Assembly: GCA_016191205.1 (NCBI GenBank)
Contig: JACPPB010000018.1
Span: forward strand, 1-54,426
DNA length: 54,426 bases
Direction: 5' to 3'
DNA from: Gammaproteobacteria bacterium
Lineage (GTDB): Bacteria > Pseudomonadota > Gammaproteobacteria > Pseudomonadales > Porticoccaceae
Shown here: one piece after another, positions 26,701-35,083 of the stretch
Numbering within the stretch: position 1 is the stretch's first letter
Layout of the letters: the number at the start of each line of letters is the position of its first letter
Notes under the pieces: model-generated
What the model was told of the DNA's origin: nothing
What the model saw: only the letters and a program-made list of their open reading frames with translations
Database searches by the model: none
Translations under genes and position numbers: made by a program

Positions 26701-28069
26701 CGGCTTCCTCCCCAGCATCGAGTTGACGCGCAATGTCTTCCATCCCGGCCGAACGCGAGCCTTTGACGAGCACTGTGGTGTCGGGGGCGAGGAGGTCGAC
26801 CAGCGTCTGCGTCAGTGTGGTTTTGTCCGAAAAGGCACGGCCGCCCGCGCCAAAGGCCGCCGCCGCCTGCGCGCTCAGCGGGCCGCAGGCGTAAAGCGCA
26901 TCGATGCCCTGGGCCGCGGCGTAAGCGCCCACTTCGCGGTGTAGTGCCTTGGCGTCCGGACCCAGTTCCGCCATGTCGCCCAGCACCAGCAGGCGGCGCC
27001 CGGGAAAACTCGCGAGTGCATCCACGGCCGCCTTCACCGAACCGGGATTGGCGTTGTAGCTGTCGTCGATCACCCGGCTGCCGTTGCGCCCGCGGCGGGC
27101 CTGCATGCGGCCGGGCGCCGGCAGCACCGCCCGCAATCCCGCCGCCATGGCTTCCAGGCTGGCGCCGGCCGCGAGCGCGCAAGTGGCGGCGGCAAGCGCA
27201 TTGGCGACATTGTGACGACCGGCGACCTGCAACCGGATCGCGGTCTCGCCCAGCGGGGTGCGCAACGAGAAGCTGGCGCAGCCTTCGGCGTCCATCGCGA
27301 TGGCCGTCGCACCGACATCGGCGTCCGCCCGCGTGAGACTGAACGTCAGCACCTCGAGGCAGGGCAAATGGGCGCGCCAGTCGGTCAGCCAGCGGGAATC
27401 CAGGTCGAGATTGAGCACAGCGGTGCCTTTGGCGCCCAGCGCGGCGTAGATCTCGCCCTTGGCGGCGGCCACCCCGGCCAGGGAACCGAAGCCGGCGACA
27501 TGGGCGGGCAGCACATTGGTGATCAGCGCCACCGTCGGACGCGCGATGCTGCCCAGCCAGGCGATTTCGCCGGCGGCGCTCGCGCCCATTTCCAGCACCG
27601 CGAAGCGATGCTCCGGCTCGCAGCCGAGCAGGGTGAGCGGCAACCCGATGTGGTTGTTGAGGTTGCCGCGCGTCGCCAGCACCGGTCCCAGGCCGCGCAG
27701 AATGGCCGCGGTCATCTCCTTGACGGTGGTCTTGCCGCTGCTGCCGGTGATGGCGATCACCGGGCCGTCGAACTGGTCGCGCGCCAGGGACGCGAGCTGC
27801 CCCAGGGCTTCACCGGTATCGGGCACGATCCATTGCGGGAGTTTCAGGCGCTTGTCGGCCCGCATCACCACCAGCCCGCAGGCCTGTGCGGCCGCCTCGG
27901 CGAGAAACTGATGCGCGTCGAAGCGCTCGCCGCGCAATGCCACGAACAATTCACCCCCGCGCAACTGGCGGGTGTCGGTGGCGACGCGCTGGAAGCGGCA
28001 ATCGGGATACATGAGGGTGCCGCCGAACGCGGCGGCGGCTTCCGACAGGGTCAGGGGACGCACGGTCAT
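26681..28069 (-). CDS. murF: UDP-MurNAc-tripeptide--D-Ala-D-Ala ligase
   Basis: A 462-residue Mur ligase adding the dipeptide made by Ddl. The N-terminal [14 protein letters not shown], the ATP loop [13 protein letters not shown] near 107-119 and the C-terminal motif [15 protein letters not shown] are intact. The start overlaps murE by 4 nt (ATGA); the end overlaps mraY by 20 nt. Confidence 0.95.
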   Translation of the reverse strand: MTVRPLTLSEAAAAFGGTLMYPDCRFQRVATDTRQLRGGELFVALRGERFDAHQFLAEAAAQACGLVVMRADKRLKLPQWIVPDTGEALGQLASLARDQFDGPVIAITGSSGKTTVKEMTAAILRGLGPVLATRGNLNNHIGLPLTLLGCEPEHRFAVLEMGASAAGEIAWLGSIARPTVALITNVLPAHVAGFGSLAGVAAAKGEIYAALGAKGTAVLNLDLDSRWLTDWRAHLPCLEVLTFSLTRADADVGATAIAMDAEGCASFSLRTPLGETAIRLQVAGRHNVANALAAATCALAAGASLEAMAAGLRAVLPAPGRMQARRGRNGSRVIDDSYNANPGSVKAAVDALASFPGRRLLVLGDMAELGPDAKALHREVGAYAAAQGIDALYACGPLSAQAAAAFGAGGRAFSDKTTLTQTLVDLLAPDTTVLVKGSRSAGMEDIARQLDAGEEADAALVK

Positions 28070-29610
28070 GACCGGCCCTCCCGTGCGGCGAGCGCGCGCC
28101 GCGCTTCGGCGGCGTCGTCGCAGGGCCAGCGCACGCCGGCAATTTCCTGCCAGGTTTCGTGGCCCTTGCCGGCGAGCAGGACGATATCGGCGGGGCTGGC
28201 ATCGGCGATGGCCCGCGCGATGGCTGCCCTGCGCTCGGGGATCACCAGCAGACGGTCGCGTTGATTGGCGGCAACGCCGCTCAGAATCTCGGCGATGATG
28301 GCGTCGGGAGCTTCGCCGCGCGGATTGTCGCTGGTCACCACCACCCGGTCCGCGCCGGCCACCGCGATCGCACCCATCCGGGGGCGCTTGCCGCGATCGC
28401 GTTCACCGCCGCAGCCGAACACGCACCACAGCCGCCCGCCGGCGACGCTTTCGCGCAGCGCGGCCAGCACCTGTTCGAGGGCGTCGGGCGTGTGCGCATA
28501 ATCGACCACCACCCGCGGACCCGCGGCGCCGCCGACCGATTGCATGCGTCCGGGAGCGGCCCGCAGTTGCGGAACGGCAGCCAGCACGGCAGCCAGCGCG
28601 AAACCCTGGGCACAGGCCGCGCCGATCACCGCCAGCAGGTTGGCAAGGTTAAAGCGGCCGGGCAGTCCGCTGACCAGGGCGCCCTCGCCCCAGGGCGTAG
28701 CCACCCGTGCGCGCACGCCGGCCGCGCTGAACTCCGCGTCGATTGCCCGGATCGCGGCGGTGGCGCCCCGCGCGGAATAGCCGTGGCCGACGACCCCGTC
28801 TGGCAATGCGCCGAGCAGTTCGGCGCCGGCCGGATCGTCCAGATTGATCACGGCACTCGCCAACCCGGGCTGCCGGAACAGTTGTGCCTTGGCCGCGCGA
28901 TAGGCTGCCATGTCACCGTGATAGTCGAGATGATCCCGGCTCAGGTTGGTGAATATGGCGACGTGCACGGGCACCGCCGCCACGCGCTGCTGATCCAGAC
29001 TATGGGACGAGACCTCGATGGCTACCCGGCGTACGCCCCGGTCGCGGAAGTCCGCCAGCAGCCGCTGCATCGCGATCGCGTCAGGCGTCGTCAGTCCGGT
29101 TTCGGCCAGCGCGGCGGGGTCGTCCAGCACACCCGCGCCCAGGGTTCCGATGACGCCGGCGGGCGCTTCCAGCACTGCGAACAGTTGCGCCAGCAACTGG
29201 GTGCAAGTGGTCTTGCCGTTGGTGCCGGTCACACCCGTGATGGTCAGCGCCGCGCCGGGATCACCGTAAAAACGCCCGGCGATGGCGCTGACCTGCGCCG
29301 CCAGCCCCGCCACCGGGATGACCGGAATGCGGAGCGACGCCAGCGCGGCGGCGTACGCGGACAGGCCAGCCGCCTCGGCGAGCACGGCGACCGCGCCGGC
29401 TCCGGCCGCCGCGACCATGAAATCACGTCCATCCTGGCGAATCCCGGGCAGGGCGAGAAAGAGATCGCCGGCCGCGATGCCGCGGCTGTCGAGGGCGAGT
29501 CCCCGGGCCCGGACCTCCGCCCAGGCAGCCGGCGCGGCCGCAGCGACCGGCACACCGGCCAGCAGATCGGCCAGCCGGAAATCGACGTCATGGCGAGGGG
29601 CGGCCATCAT
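28066..29610 (-). CDS. murE: UDP-MurNAc-L-Ala-D-Glu--meso-DAP ligase
   Basis: A 514-residue Mur ligase. The ATP loop GVTGTNGKTTCTQ, the carbamoylated-lysine region YRAAKAQLF and the specificity motif DNPR near residue 430 are visible. DNPR marks enzymes that add meso-diaminopimelate, as expected in a Gram-negative. Overlaps ftsI and murF by 4 nt each. Confidence 0.96.
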   Translation of the reverse strand: MMAAPRHDVDFRLADLLAGVPVAAAAPAAWAEVRARGLALDSRGIAAGDLFLALPGIRQDGRDFMVAAAGAGAVAVLAEAAGLSAYAAALASLRIPVIPVAGLAAQVSAIAGRFYGDPGAALTITGVTGTNGKTTCTQLLAQLFAVLEAPAGVIGTLGAGVLDDPAALAETGLTTPDAIAMQRLLADFRDRGVRRVAIEVSSHSLDQQRVAAVPVHVAIFTNLSRDHLDYHGDMAAYRAAKAQLFRQPGLASAVINLDDPAGAELLGALPDGVVGHGYSARGATAAIRAIDAEFSAAGVRARVATPWGEGALVSGLPGRFNLANLLAVIGAACAQGFALAAVLAAVPQLRAAPGRMQSVGGAAGPRVVVDYAHTPDALEQVLAALRESVAGGRLWCVFGCGGERDRGKRPRMGAIAVAGADRVVVTSDNPRGEAPDAIIAEILSGVAANQRDRLLVIPERRAAIARAIADASPADIVLLAGKGHETWQEIAGVRWPCDDAAEARRALAAREGRS

Positions 29611-31376
29611 CCGGCACCCGTCCCGGTCCGCCGTGCGGCGGTGGCGGTCACATCCGCCACCGCCCCCGGCGGCGGCCCCGGGGGGAGCGGAGGCTGTACT
29701 TCCAAGAGGCGCAGCGCCGCCGAGGTAACCCGGGCGAACACCGGCGCCGCCACCACACCGCCGAAGTAACCGCCGACCTGCGGATCGTCGACGACCACCA
29801 CCGTCACCAGTTGTGGATTGTCCGCCGGCGCCATGCCGGCAAACAGCGATACATAGTGATGCAGTTGATAGCCCCCGACCCCCACCTTGTGGGTGGTGCC
29901 GGTCTTGCCCGCCGCGGCGTAGACCGGGATCGCCGCGTGTGTGCCCGTGCCGCGCTCCACCACGGCTTTCAGCATGATGCGGATCTCATCGGCGATTTTG
30001 GCTTCGATGACCCGCTTGCCGGCGGGCAGGGGCGTGCCCGGCTCCTGCCGCAGCAAGGTCACCGGTCGCCGCACACCACCGTTCGCCAGCACGAAATAGG
30101 CGCCGGCCAGCTGCAACGGGGTCACCGTCAGCCCGTAGCCAAACGCCAGCGATGCGTGTTCGACCGGTGCCCACCTGTGCCGACTCGGCAGGTTGCCGGG
30201 GCCTTCGCCTGGAAATCCGGTGCCGGGACTCTGGCCGAACCCCACCCGGTCGAACACATTGCGGATACTCTCGGCGTCCAGGGTCATGGCGACTTTGGTG
30301 GTGCCCACCTGGCTCGATTTGGCGAGCACACCCGTAAGATCGAGGAGTCCGTAGCTGTGGGGATCCTTGTAGGTCTTGTCGCCGAAGCGGATGTAGCCGG
30401 GCGCCGTGTCCACCGGGGTGTCCGGCCGGAATCGTCCACTTTCCAGCGCGGCCACCATGGTGAACGGTTTCATGACCGAGCCCGGTTCGATCATGTCGGT
30501 GATCGGTCGATTGCGCTGCGCATTCACCTCACCCGCGCCGCGCGCGTTGGGATTGAAGGAGGGTTGACTCACCATCGCCAGAACTTCCCCGGTACGGGCA
30601 TCCAGCATCACCACGGACCCGGTCGCCGCGCGATGCTCTTCCAGCGCGGCGCGCAACTCGCGATAGGCCAGGTATTGCAGACGCAGATCGATGGACAGCG
30701 CGAGATCGTTGCCCGGCTTTTCGCTGCGGATCAGTTCCAGGTCTTTGATCACCTGCGTATTGCGGTCCTGGAGCACCCGGCGCTCCCCGGGCACGCCGGC
30801 CAGCCACTGGTCATAGGCCAGTTCGAGTCCCTCCTGCCCTTTGTCGTCAATATCGGTGAAGCCGACCAATTGCGCGGCGACTTCACCCGCGGGGTAGTAG
30901 CGCTTGAATTCGTCGCGCCCGTAAACGCCCTTGAGCTTCAGTTCGAGTACCGGGTTCGCCTCGGCGGGAGCCAGCCGCCGCGCCAGGAACATGAATTCAC
31001 GTTTGGCATTACGGTCCAGACTCTCCCGCAATTTCGCCAGCGGCACGCCGAGCCGCCGTGCCAGGGGCTCAAGGCTCTTGCCGCTCTCCAGCAGTTCCTT
31101 CGGATTGGCCCACAGCGTCACCACCGCGGTACTCACCGCCAGCGGCTCGCCATGGCGATCGGTAATCAGGCCACGGTAAGCGGGAACCGGGCGCACCCGC
31201 AGCGTCCGGGCATCGCCCTGGAGCTGAAGAAAGCGGACACCCTTGTCGCCGCGCTCGAACACCTGCAGCCCGGCGGTGTGCCACAACGCCACTACCGGCA
31301 ACGAACCCAGGGCCACCACCACGCAGAGGTAGCGCCAGTGGTCGATGGTGCGCTGATGCGTCGCCCGGCGTGTCAT
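29607..31376 (-). CDS. ftsI: Septal transpeptidase FtsI (PBP3)
   Basis: A 589-residue class B penicillin-binding protein that cross-links septal peptidoglycan. A short cytoplasmic N-terminus and membrane helix (about 13-35) precede the dimerisation/pedestal domain and the transpeptidase domain. The catalytic serine is S300 in SVMK (K303), and the KTG triad is K491-T-G. The SxN motif reads KSSQVG (S354-S355-Q356), with glutamine in place of the usual asparagine. ATG at 31376 overlaps the ftsL stop (ATGA). Confidence 0.94.
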   Translation of the reverse strand: MTRRATHQRTIDHWRYLCVVVALGSLPVVALWHTAGLQVFERGDKGVRFLQLQGDARTLRVRPVPAYRGLITDRHGEPLAVSTAVVTLWANPKELLESGKSLEPLARRLGVPLAKLRESLDRNAKREFMFLARRLAPAEANPVLELKLKGVYGRDEFKRYYPAGEVAAQLVGFTDIDDKGQEGLELAYDQWLAGVPGERRVLQDRNTQVIKDLELIRSEKPGNDLALSIDLRLQYLAYRELRAALEEHRAATGSVVMLDARTGEVLAMVSQPSFNPNARGAGEVNAQRNRPITDMIEPGSVMKPFTMVAALESGRFRPDTPVDTAPGYIRFGDKTYKDPHSYGLLDLTGVLAKSSQVGTTKVAMTLDAESIRNVFDRVGFGQSPGTGFPGEGPGNLPSRHRWAPVEHASLAFGYGLTVTPLQLAGAYFVLANGGVRRPVTLLRQEPGTPLPAGKRVIEAKIADEIRIMLKAVVERGTGTHAAIPVYAAAGKTGTTHKVGVGGYQLHHYVSLFAGMAPADNPQLVTVVVVDDPQVGGYFGGVVAAPVFARVTSAALRLLEVQPPLPPGPPPGAVADVTATAARRTGTGAG

Positions 31377-31636
31377 GGCTGCACCATGATGATTTCCTGC
31401 AGGGCCGGCGCATGCAGGCGATACTTCTCCACCCCGAGTTTTTCTATCCGTCCCGGCGATGCCAGCGTGCCGCGCTCCAGCAGGTAGCGCCCCCACTCCA
31501 CCTGCAACTGGTGCTCGGCACGCTGATGTTTCGCCAACTGCATATAGATCCGCCGACAATCCTGGCTTACCAACACCGCGGCCAACGCGGTGGCCAGCAC
31601 CAGCAACCACAGCACTACCGCAACCACGCGCGTCAC
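31373..31636 (-). CDS. ftsL: Cell division protein FtsL
   Basis: An 87-residue bitopic protein with one membrane helix (about 4-24), then a short coiled coil with QLQVEWGRYLLERGTL and RIEKLGVEKYRLHAP, typical of FtsL. It acts in the FtsQLB complex. The GTG start at 31636 overlaps the rsmH stop (GTGA), and its own stop overlaps ftsI. Confidence 0.93.
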   Translation of the reverse strand: MTRVVAVVLWLLVLATALAAVLVSQDCRRIYMQLAKHQRAEHQLQVEWGRYLLERGTLASPGRIEKLGVEKYRLHAPALQEIIMVQP

Positions 31637-32571
31637 ACCAGCTTCTCCGCTACCCGCATCACCGCACTGCGCGCGCGCGGATTGGCCGCGACCTCGGCGG
31701 CCGAGGCTCGGATTGCGCGCCCCAATGCGCGCAGGCGGCGCGGCAGATGCGCCTCTTCGACGGGCAGTCCGCGCGGCACACGGGGGTGCTCCGCGTCGCG
31801 GATAAAGCGTTTCACCATGCGGTCTTCAAGGGAGTGAAAGCTGATCACCACCAGACGTCCGCCGACCACCAGCACATCGAGCACCTGATCGAGCGCCGCG
31901 CGCAGGGCGGCGAGCTCGCCATTGATGTGGATCCGGATCGCCTGAAACGACTGGGTCGCCGGGTGACGACCGGGCTGCCACGCGGGATGCGCGTCCGCGA
32001 TGACCTTGGCGAGTTGCACGGTGTGCAACAGCGGCTCCTGTGCCCGGGCGTGAACGATGGCGCGGGCGATGCGCCGCGCGTAGCGCTCCTCGCCGTAGTC
32101 CTGCAAAACACGGGTGATTTCGGTCTCGCTCGCCACCGCCAGCCAGGCGGCCGCGCTCCGCCCCTGTTCGGGATTCATGCGCATGTCCAGCGCCCCGTCG
32201 CGGAGAAAGCTGAAGCCCCGCGCCGCGTCATCCAGCTGCGGCGAGGATACCCCCAGATCGAGGAGCAGACCGGTCACCCGCACCGGCACCGTCCGCGCGG
32301 ACAAATACGGCAGCAGGTCGCGAAACGACATCTGCACCATCTCCAGACGGCTGTCCCGGGCCGCCAGCTCCGCGCCCACGCGACAGGCTTCCGGATCGAG
32401 GTCCAGCGCCAGCACCCGGCCCTCGGGTCCGAGGCGGTCCAGGAGCGCGCGTGTGTGGCCGCCACGCCCAAAGGTGCCGTCGACGTAAAAGCCATTCGAA
32501 TCCGTCACCAAGGCCGTTACCGCCTCTTCCAGCAATACTGTTTGGTGATCGCCTGCAAACCCCTGCTCCAC
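31633..32571 (-). CDS. rsmH: 16S rRNA (cytosine-1402-N4) methyltransferase RsmH
   Basis: A 312-residue SAM-dependent methyltransferase (old name MraW). Key text: HQTVLLEEAV at 9-18, SAM motif GTFGRGGHT, DLDPEA, the central LLDLGVSSPQLDDAARGFSF and the C-terminal VISFHSLEDRMVKRF. GTG start at 32571, 9 nt after the mraZ stop. Confidence 0.95.
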   Translation of the reverse strand: MEQGFAGDHQTVLLEEAVTALVTDSNGFYVDGTFGRGGHTRALLDRLGPEGRVLALDLDPEACRVGAELAARDSRLEMVQMSFRDLLPYLSARTVPVRVTGLLLDLGVSSPQLDDAARGFSFLRDGALDMRMNPEQGRSAAAWLAVASETEITRVLQDYGEERYARRIARAIVHARAQEPLLHTVQLAKVIADAHPAWQPGRHPATQSFQAIRIHINGELAALRAALDQVLDVLVVGGRLVVISFHSLEDRMVKRFIRDAEHPRVPRGLPVEEAHLPRRLRALGRAIRASAAEVAANPRARSAVMRVAEKLV

Positions 32572-32580
32572 GCGCCGGGC

Positions 32581-33036
32581 CTACAGCGACAGACTTTGCA
32601 TTTCCGCCGGGATCGCGCGCCCGCCGGCGGCTTCGGCCAGCCACTGCTCGCGTCGCGCGTTCCAGCTATCGGTACTCCACAATTCGAAGCGATGACCCTG
32701 ACCCACCAGCACGACCTCTTTATCCAGTCCGGCATAGGCCCGCAGCTCCGGGGGAATCAACACTCGACCGCTGTTATCCATTTCCAGTTCACGCGCATGA
32801 CCGATCAACAGCCGCTGCAAGCGGCGGGTGTCGGGATTGAACGTCGGCAATTTGGCGATCTGGGCTTCGATTTCCTGCCAGGCAGGCAGGGGATACAGAA
32901 ACAGACAGCGGTCTTCGATATCAATGGTGGCCACGAGTTGACCGTCGCAACCCGCCGTGAGGGTGTCCCGGTAACGGGCGGGCACCGCCATGCGTCCTTT
33001 CGCGTCCATATTGATTTCATTATTGCCGCGAAACAC
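32581..33036 (-). CDS. mraZ: Transcriptional regulator MraZ
   Basis: A 151-residue protein with two SpoVT-AbrB-like DNA-binding modules: MDAKGRMAVPARYRD (10-24) and MDNSGRVLIPPELRAYAGLDKEV (about 86-108). It is the first gene of the dcw operon and in other bacteria represses its own promoter. GTG start at 33036 is supported by GGAGG five bases upstream and by the family N-terminus MFRGNNEINMD. Ends in TAG. Confidence 0.95.
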   Translation of the reverse strand: MFRGNNEINMDAKGRMAVPARYRDTLTAGCDGQLVATIDIEDRCLFLYPLPAWQEIEAQIAKLPTFNPDTRRLQRLLIGHARELEMDNSGRVLIPPELRAYAGLDKEVVLVGQGHRFELWSTDSWNARREQWLAEAAGGRAIPAEMQSLSL

Positions 33037-33066
33037 AGTGCCTCCACCGGGCTATGCACCGGGAAA

Positions 33067-33100
33067 CCCACTATTTCCCACAATCTCCCAATTCGAGCCA
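33067..33100 (-). promoter_or_regulatory. MraZ-binding repeats upstream of mraZ
   Basis: On the minus strand three TGGG boxes (33090-33087, 33080-33077 and 33070-33067) follow each other with an exact 10-bp period, and a fourth, TGGC, lies 10 bp further up at 33100-33097. This is the layout of the known MraZ operator (TGGGN repeats with 5-nt spacers). The fourth box shares its first base with the -10 element, so binding should block the promoter. Confidence 0.85.
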
Positions 33101-33127
33101 CTATATGCCCGCCTAACCCAAAGTCAA
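33100..33127 (-). promoter_or_regulatory. Sigma-70 promoter of the dcw operon (Pmra)
   Basis: TTGACT (33127-33122) and TATAGT (33105-33100) are separated by 16 bp on the minus strand, close to consensus. The MraZ boxes lie directly downstream. The AT-rich stretch upstream (33130-33300) holds no gene. Confidence 0.82.
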
Positions 33128-33310
33128 GCAGGCGTTCACCACAAAACACCCTAAAAATGCGGGGAAAAGAGACGATTTCGTATCGAAAGTGCGCTGAGCG
33201 GAAGTCCTTGGAGAGAACTATCGATATTTATCAAACTGGTGGAATACAAACTTAAAGTAATTAGTAAGGAATCGGTGTGGCCGGAGTCGCTTTGCGCGGC
33301 AGCCAGCCCG

Positions 33311-33340
33311 CGCGCCGCCCGGAATGACCCGGACGGCGCG
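33311..33340 (-). terminator. Stem-loop at the 3' side of rnpB
   Basis: A 12-bp GC-rich stem (one G-U pair on the minus-strand RNA) with a 6-nt loop lies 14 nt past the mature 3' end of RNase P RNA. There is no U-run after it, so it may be a terminator stem or a processing or protection signal. Confidence 0.45.
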
Positions 33341-33354
33341 GTGATCGGAGAGGT

Positions 33355-33710
33355 GAAGTCGGCCTGTAAGCCGGGTTCTGTCGTGGACAATCATTCATCT
33401 GGGACGCACGTCGCCGTGCGCCTCAAGCGGCCTACCCGAACCCGACGCGGGCCGCGTCATGGGGTTCCTATTTGGCCTTGCTCCGAGTGGGGTTTACCCT
33501 GCCACGCCTGTTGCCAGACGCGCGGTGCGCTCTTACCGCACCATTTCACCCTTACCGTCCGCCGGAACGATCCCGGTGGCTTGGCGGTATATTTTCTGTG
33601 GCACTTTCCGTGGACTCACGCCCCCCAGGCGTTACCTGGCACTCTGCCCTGTGGAGCCCGGACTTTCCTCCATCCCGCTTGCGCGAGACAGCGACTGTCC
33701 AGCCGACTTC
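33355..33710 (-). ncRNA. rnpB: RNase P RNA, bacterial class A
   Basis: About 356 nt on the minus strand. The 5' end GAAGTCGGCTGGACAGTCGC and the 3' end GGCCGACTTC pair as helix P1. Conserved core blocks are present: GAGGAAAGTCCGGGCTCC, the AGGGTGAAA stretch, GGTAAGAGCGCACC, and the 3' block ACGACAGAACCCGGCTTA. Catalytic RNA that trims tRNA 5' ends. Placement directly upstream of mraZ is as in pseudomonads. Open frames across this stretch on both strands are not genes. Confidence 0.95.
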
Positions 33711-33716
33711 ACGCCC

Positions 33717-33722
33717 ATTCTA
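33717..33722 (-). promoter_or_regulatory. -10 element of rnpB promoter
   Basis: TAGAAT on the minus strand, six bases before the mature 5' end at 33710. No good -35 box was found 16-18 bp further up. Confidence 0.5.
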
Positions 33723-33849
33723 GCCCAGATGACGGATGCGGGCGGCAGGCTTTCGCCGACCCGGCACTTCTTCTACCATCGCGCCACGAATATCACCGCA
33801 CGCGCCGTCCGGCGCACGGAACCATTACAACTCTGCCGGGGGAACTGTC

Positions 33850-34797
33850 ATGCCGCACGTAGAAACCGCACTCGGGCCTGTCGATGTCAACGATCTGGGC
33901 ATGTGCCTGATGCACGAGCACATCGTGGTCGCCAACTGGTCGATGCGCCAGAATTACACCAATTACTACGACGCCGAGCAGCAGATACCCAAGGCCATCG
34001 CGGCACTCAAACGGGCCGCCGACCGCGGGGTGCGATCCATCGTCGATCTGACGCCGGTCAACCTGGGGCGGGACATCCACACCATCCGCCGCGTGGCCGA
34101 AGCCACCGGCGTCCATGTCATCGCGCCCACGGGTTTCTACTGGACCGAAGAACCCCAGATGCACGGCTGGGACGCCAAGTCACTCGCCAACTATATGGTC
34201 CGCGACATCCGCGACGGCATCCTCGACACCGGCATCAAGGCCGGCGTCATCAAGTGCGCGACGGACAACCCTGGCGTCGATGCCTTCAACAAAAAGCTGT
34301 TGCAGGCCGCGGCGATCGCGCACCGGGAGACCGGCGTACCCATTTCCACCCACACCACGGTGTCCAACACCTCCGCGCGGGATCAGCAGATCGCGTTCGC
34401 CGAGTTCGGCGTCGATCTCACCCGTGTGGTGATCGGCCACTGCGGCGATTCCACCGACCTCGATTACCTGCAAACCATCCTCGACCAGGGCAGCTTCATC
34501 GGCATGGACCGCTTCGGCCTCGAAGCCTACCTGCCCACCGACAAGCGGGTACAAACGGTCGCCCAACTGTGCGCCAAAGGCTTTGCGTGGCAGATGGTGA
34601 TCTCCCACGATTCCTGCAGCTTCCAGGACTTCTTCGATCAGAAATACATCGAGCAATTCGCGCCGAACTGGTGCTACGAACATGTGCCCCGGGACGTGCT
34701 GCCGGCGTTGACGGCAGCCGGGGTGAGCGACCGGGACATCAATACCATGATGGTCGAAAATCCGAAAAAGGTGTTTTCGAAAATCGGCGGTTACTGA
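33850..34797 (+). CDS. Phosphotriesterase-family metal hydrolase
   Basis: A 315-residue TIM-barrel amidohydrolase of the phosphotriesterase/lactonase group. Metal ligands can be placed: H22 and H24 (MHEH), a lysine likely to be carboxylated (K135 in GVIKCA), H168 (STHTT), H197 (GHCGDS) and D254 (SHDSCS). All are present, so an active binuclear enzyme is predicted. The natural substrate may be a lactone or phosphoester and cannot be told from sequence. ATG at 33850 has GGGGGA upstream. It is monocistronic, divergent from rnpB and closed by a strong terminator. No signal peptide. Confidence 0.88.
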   Translation: MPHVETALGPVDVNDLGMCLMHEHIVVANWSMRQNYTNYYDAEQQIPKAIAALKRAADRGVRSIVDLTPVNLGRDIHTIRRVAEATGVHVIAPTGFYWTEEPQMHGWDAKSLANYMVRDIRDGILDTGIKAGVIKCATDNPGVDAFNKKLLQAAAIAHRETGVPISTHTTVSNTSARDQQIAFAEFGVDLTRVVIGHCGDSTDLDYLQTILDQGSFIGMDRFGLEAYLPTDKRVQTVAQLCAKGFAWQMVISHDSCSFQDFFDQKYIEQFAPNWCYEHVPRDVLPALTAAGVSDRDINTMMVENPKKVFSKIGGY

Positions 34798-34810
34798 ACC
34801 GGTCACCCAT

Positions 34811-34842
34811 AGTAAAAGGGCGCCTCACGGCGCCCTTTTACT
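34811..34842. terminator. Bidirectional Rho-independent terminator
   Basis: Perfect 14-bp stem AGTAAAAGGGCGCC around a TCAC loop, with the complementary arm ending CCCTTTTACT. It lies 14 nt after the phosphotriesterase gene. The A-run before and T-run after make it usable from both directions. The next 240 nt, up to the transketolase start, hold no recognised element. Confidence 0.9.
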
Positions 34843-35083
34843 ATGCCAGTCGACGACGTGACAGCAGCAAGGCTCGCGAGATGACTCAAGCTGTCACTGA
34901 AGAGGCCGACTTGTTGCTTGGTTCCGCGGGTGGATACATGCAGTAGTGATCTTGCTCATCCACTTTGATTCTTGGCCGGCGCGCCGCACCCGGATGATCG
35001 TGGCCCCCTCCCGGTTTCCTTTACGCCCCGGACCCAGTGCGGGAGAATGGCGCCCCTTCCCTTCAGCCCGCCCGGAGCTCCTG

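Noticed and set aside
33239..33862. Open frames across 33239-33862
   Set aside because: They overlap RNase P RNA, whose conserved core is clear on the minus strand.
34946..35083. N-terminal extension of transketolase
   Set aside because: It has no family similarity, and ATG 35084 has a good ribosome site and the expected N-terminus.
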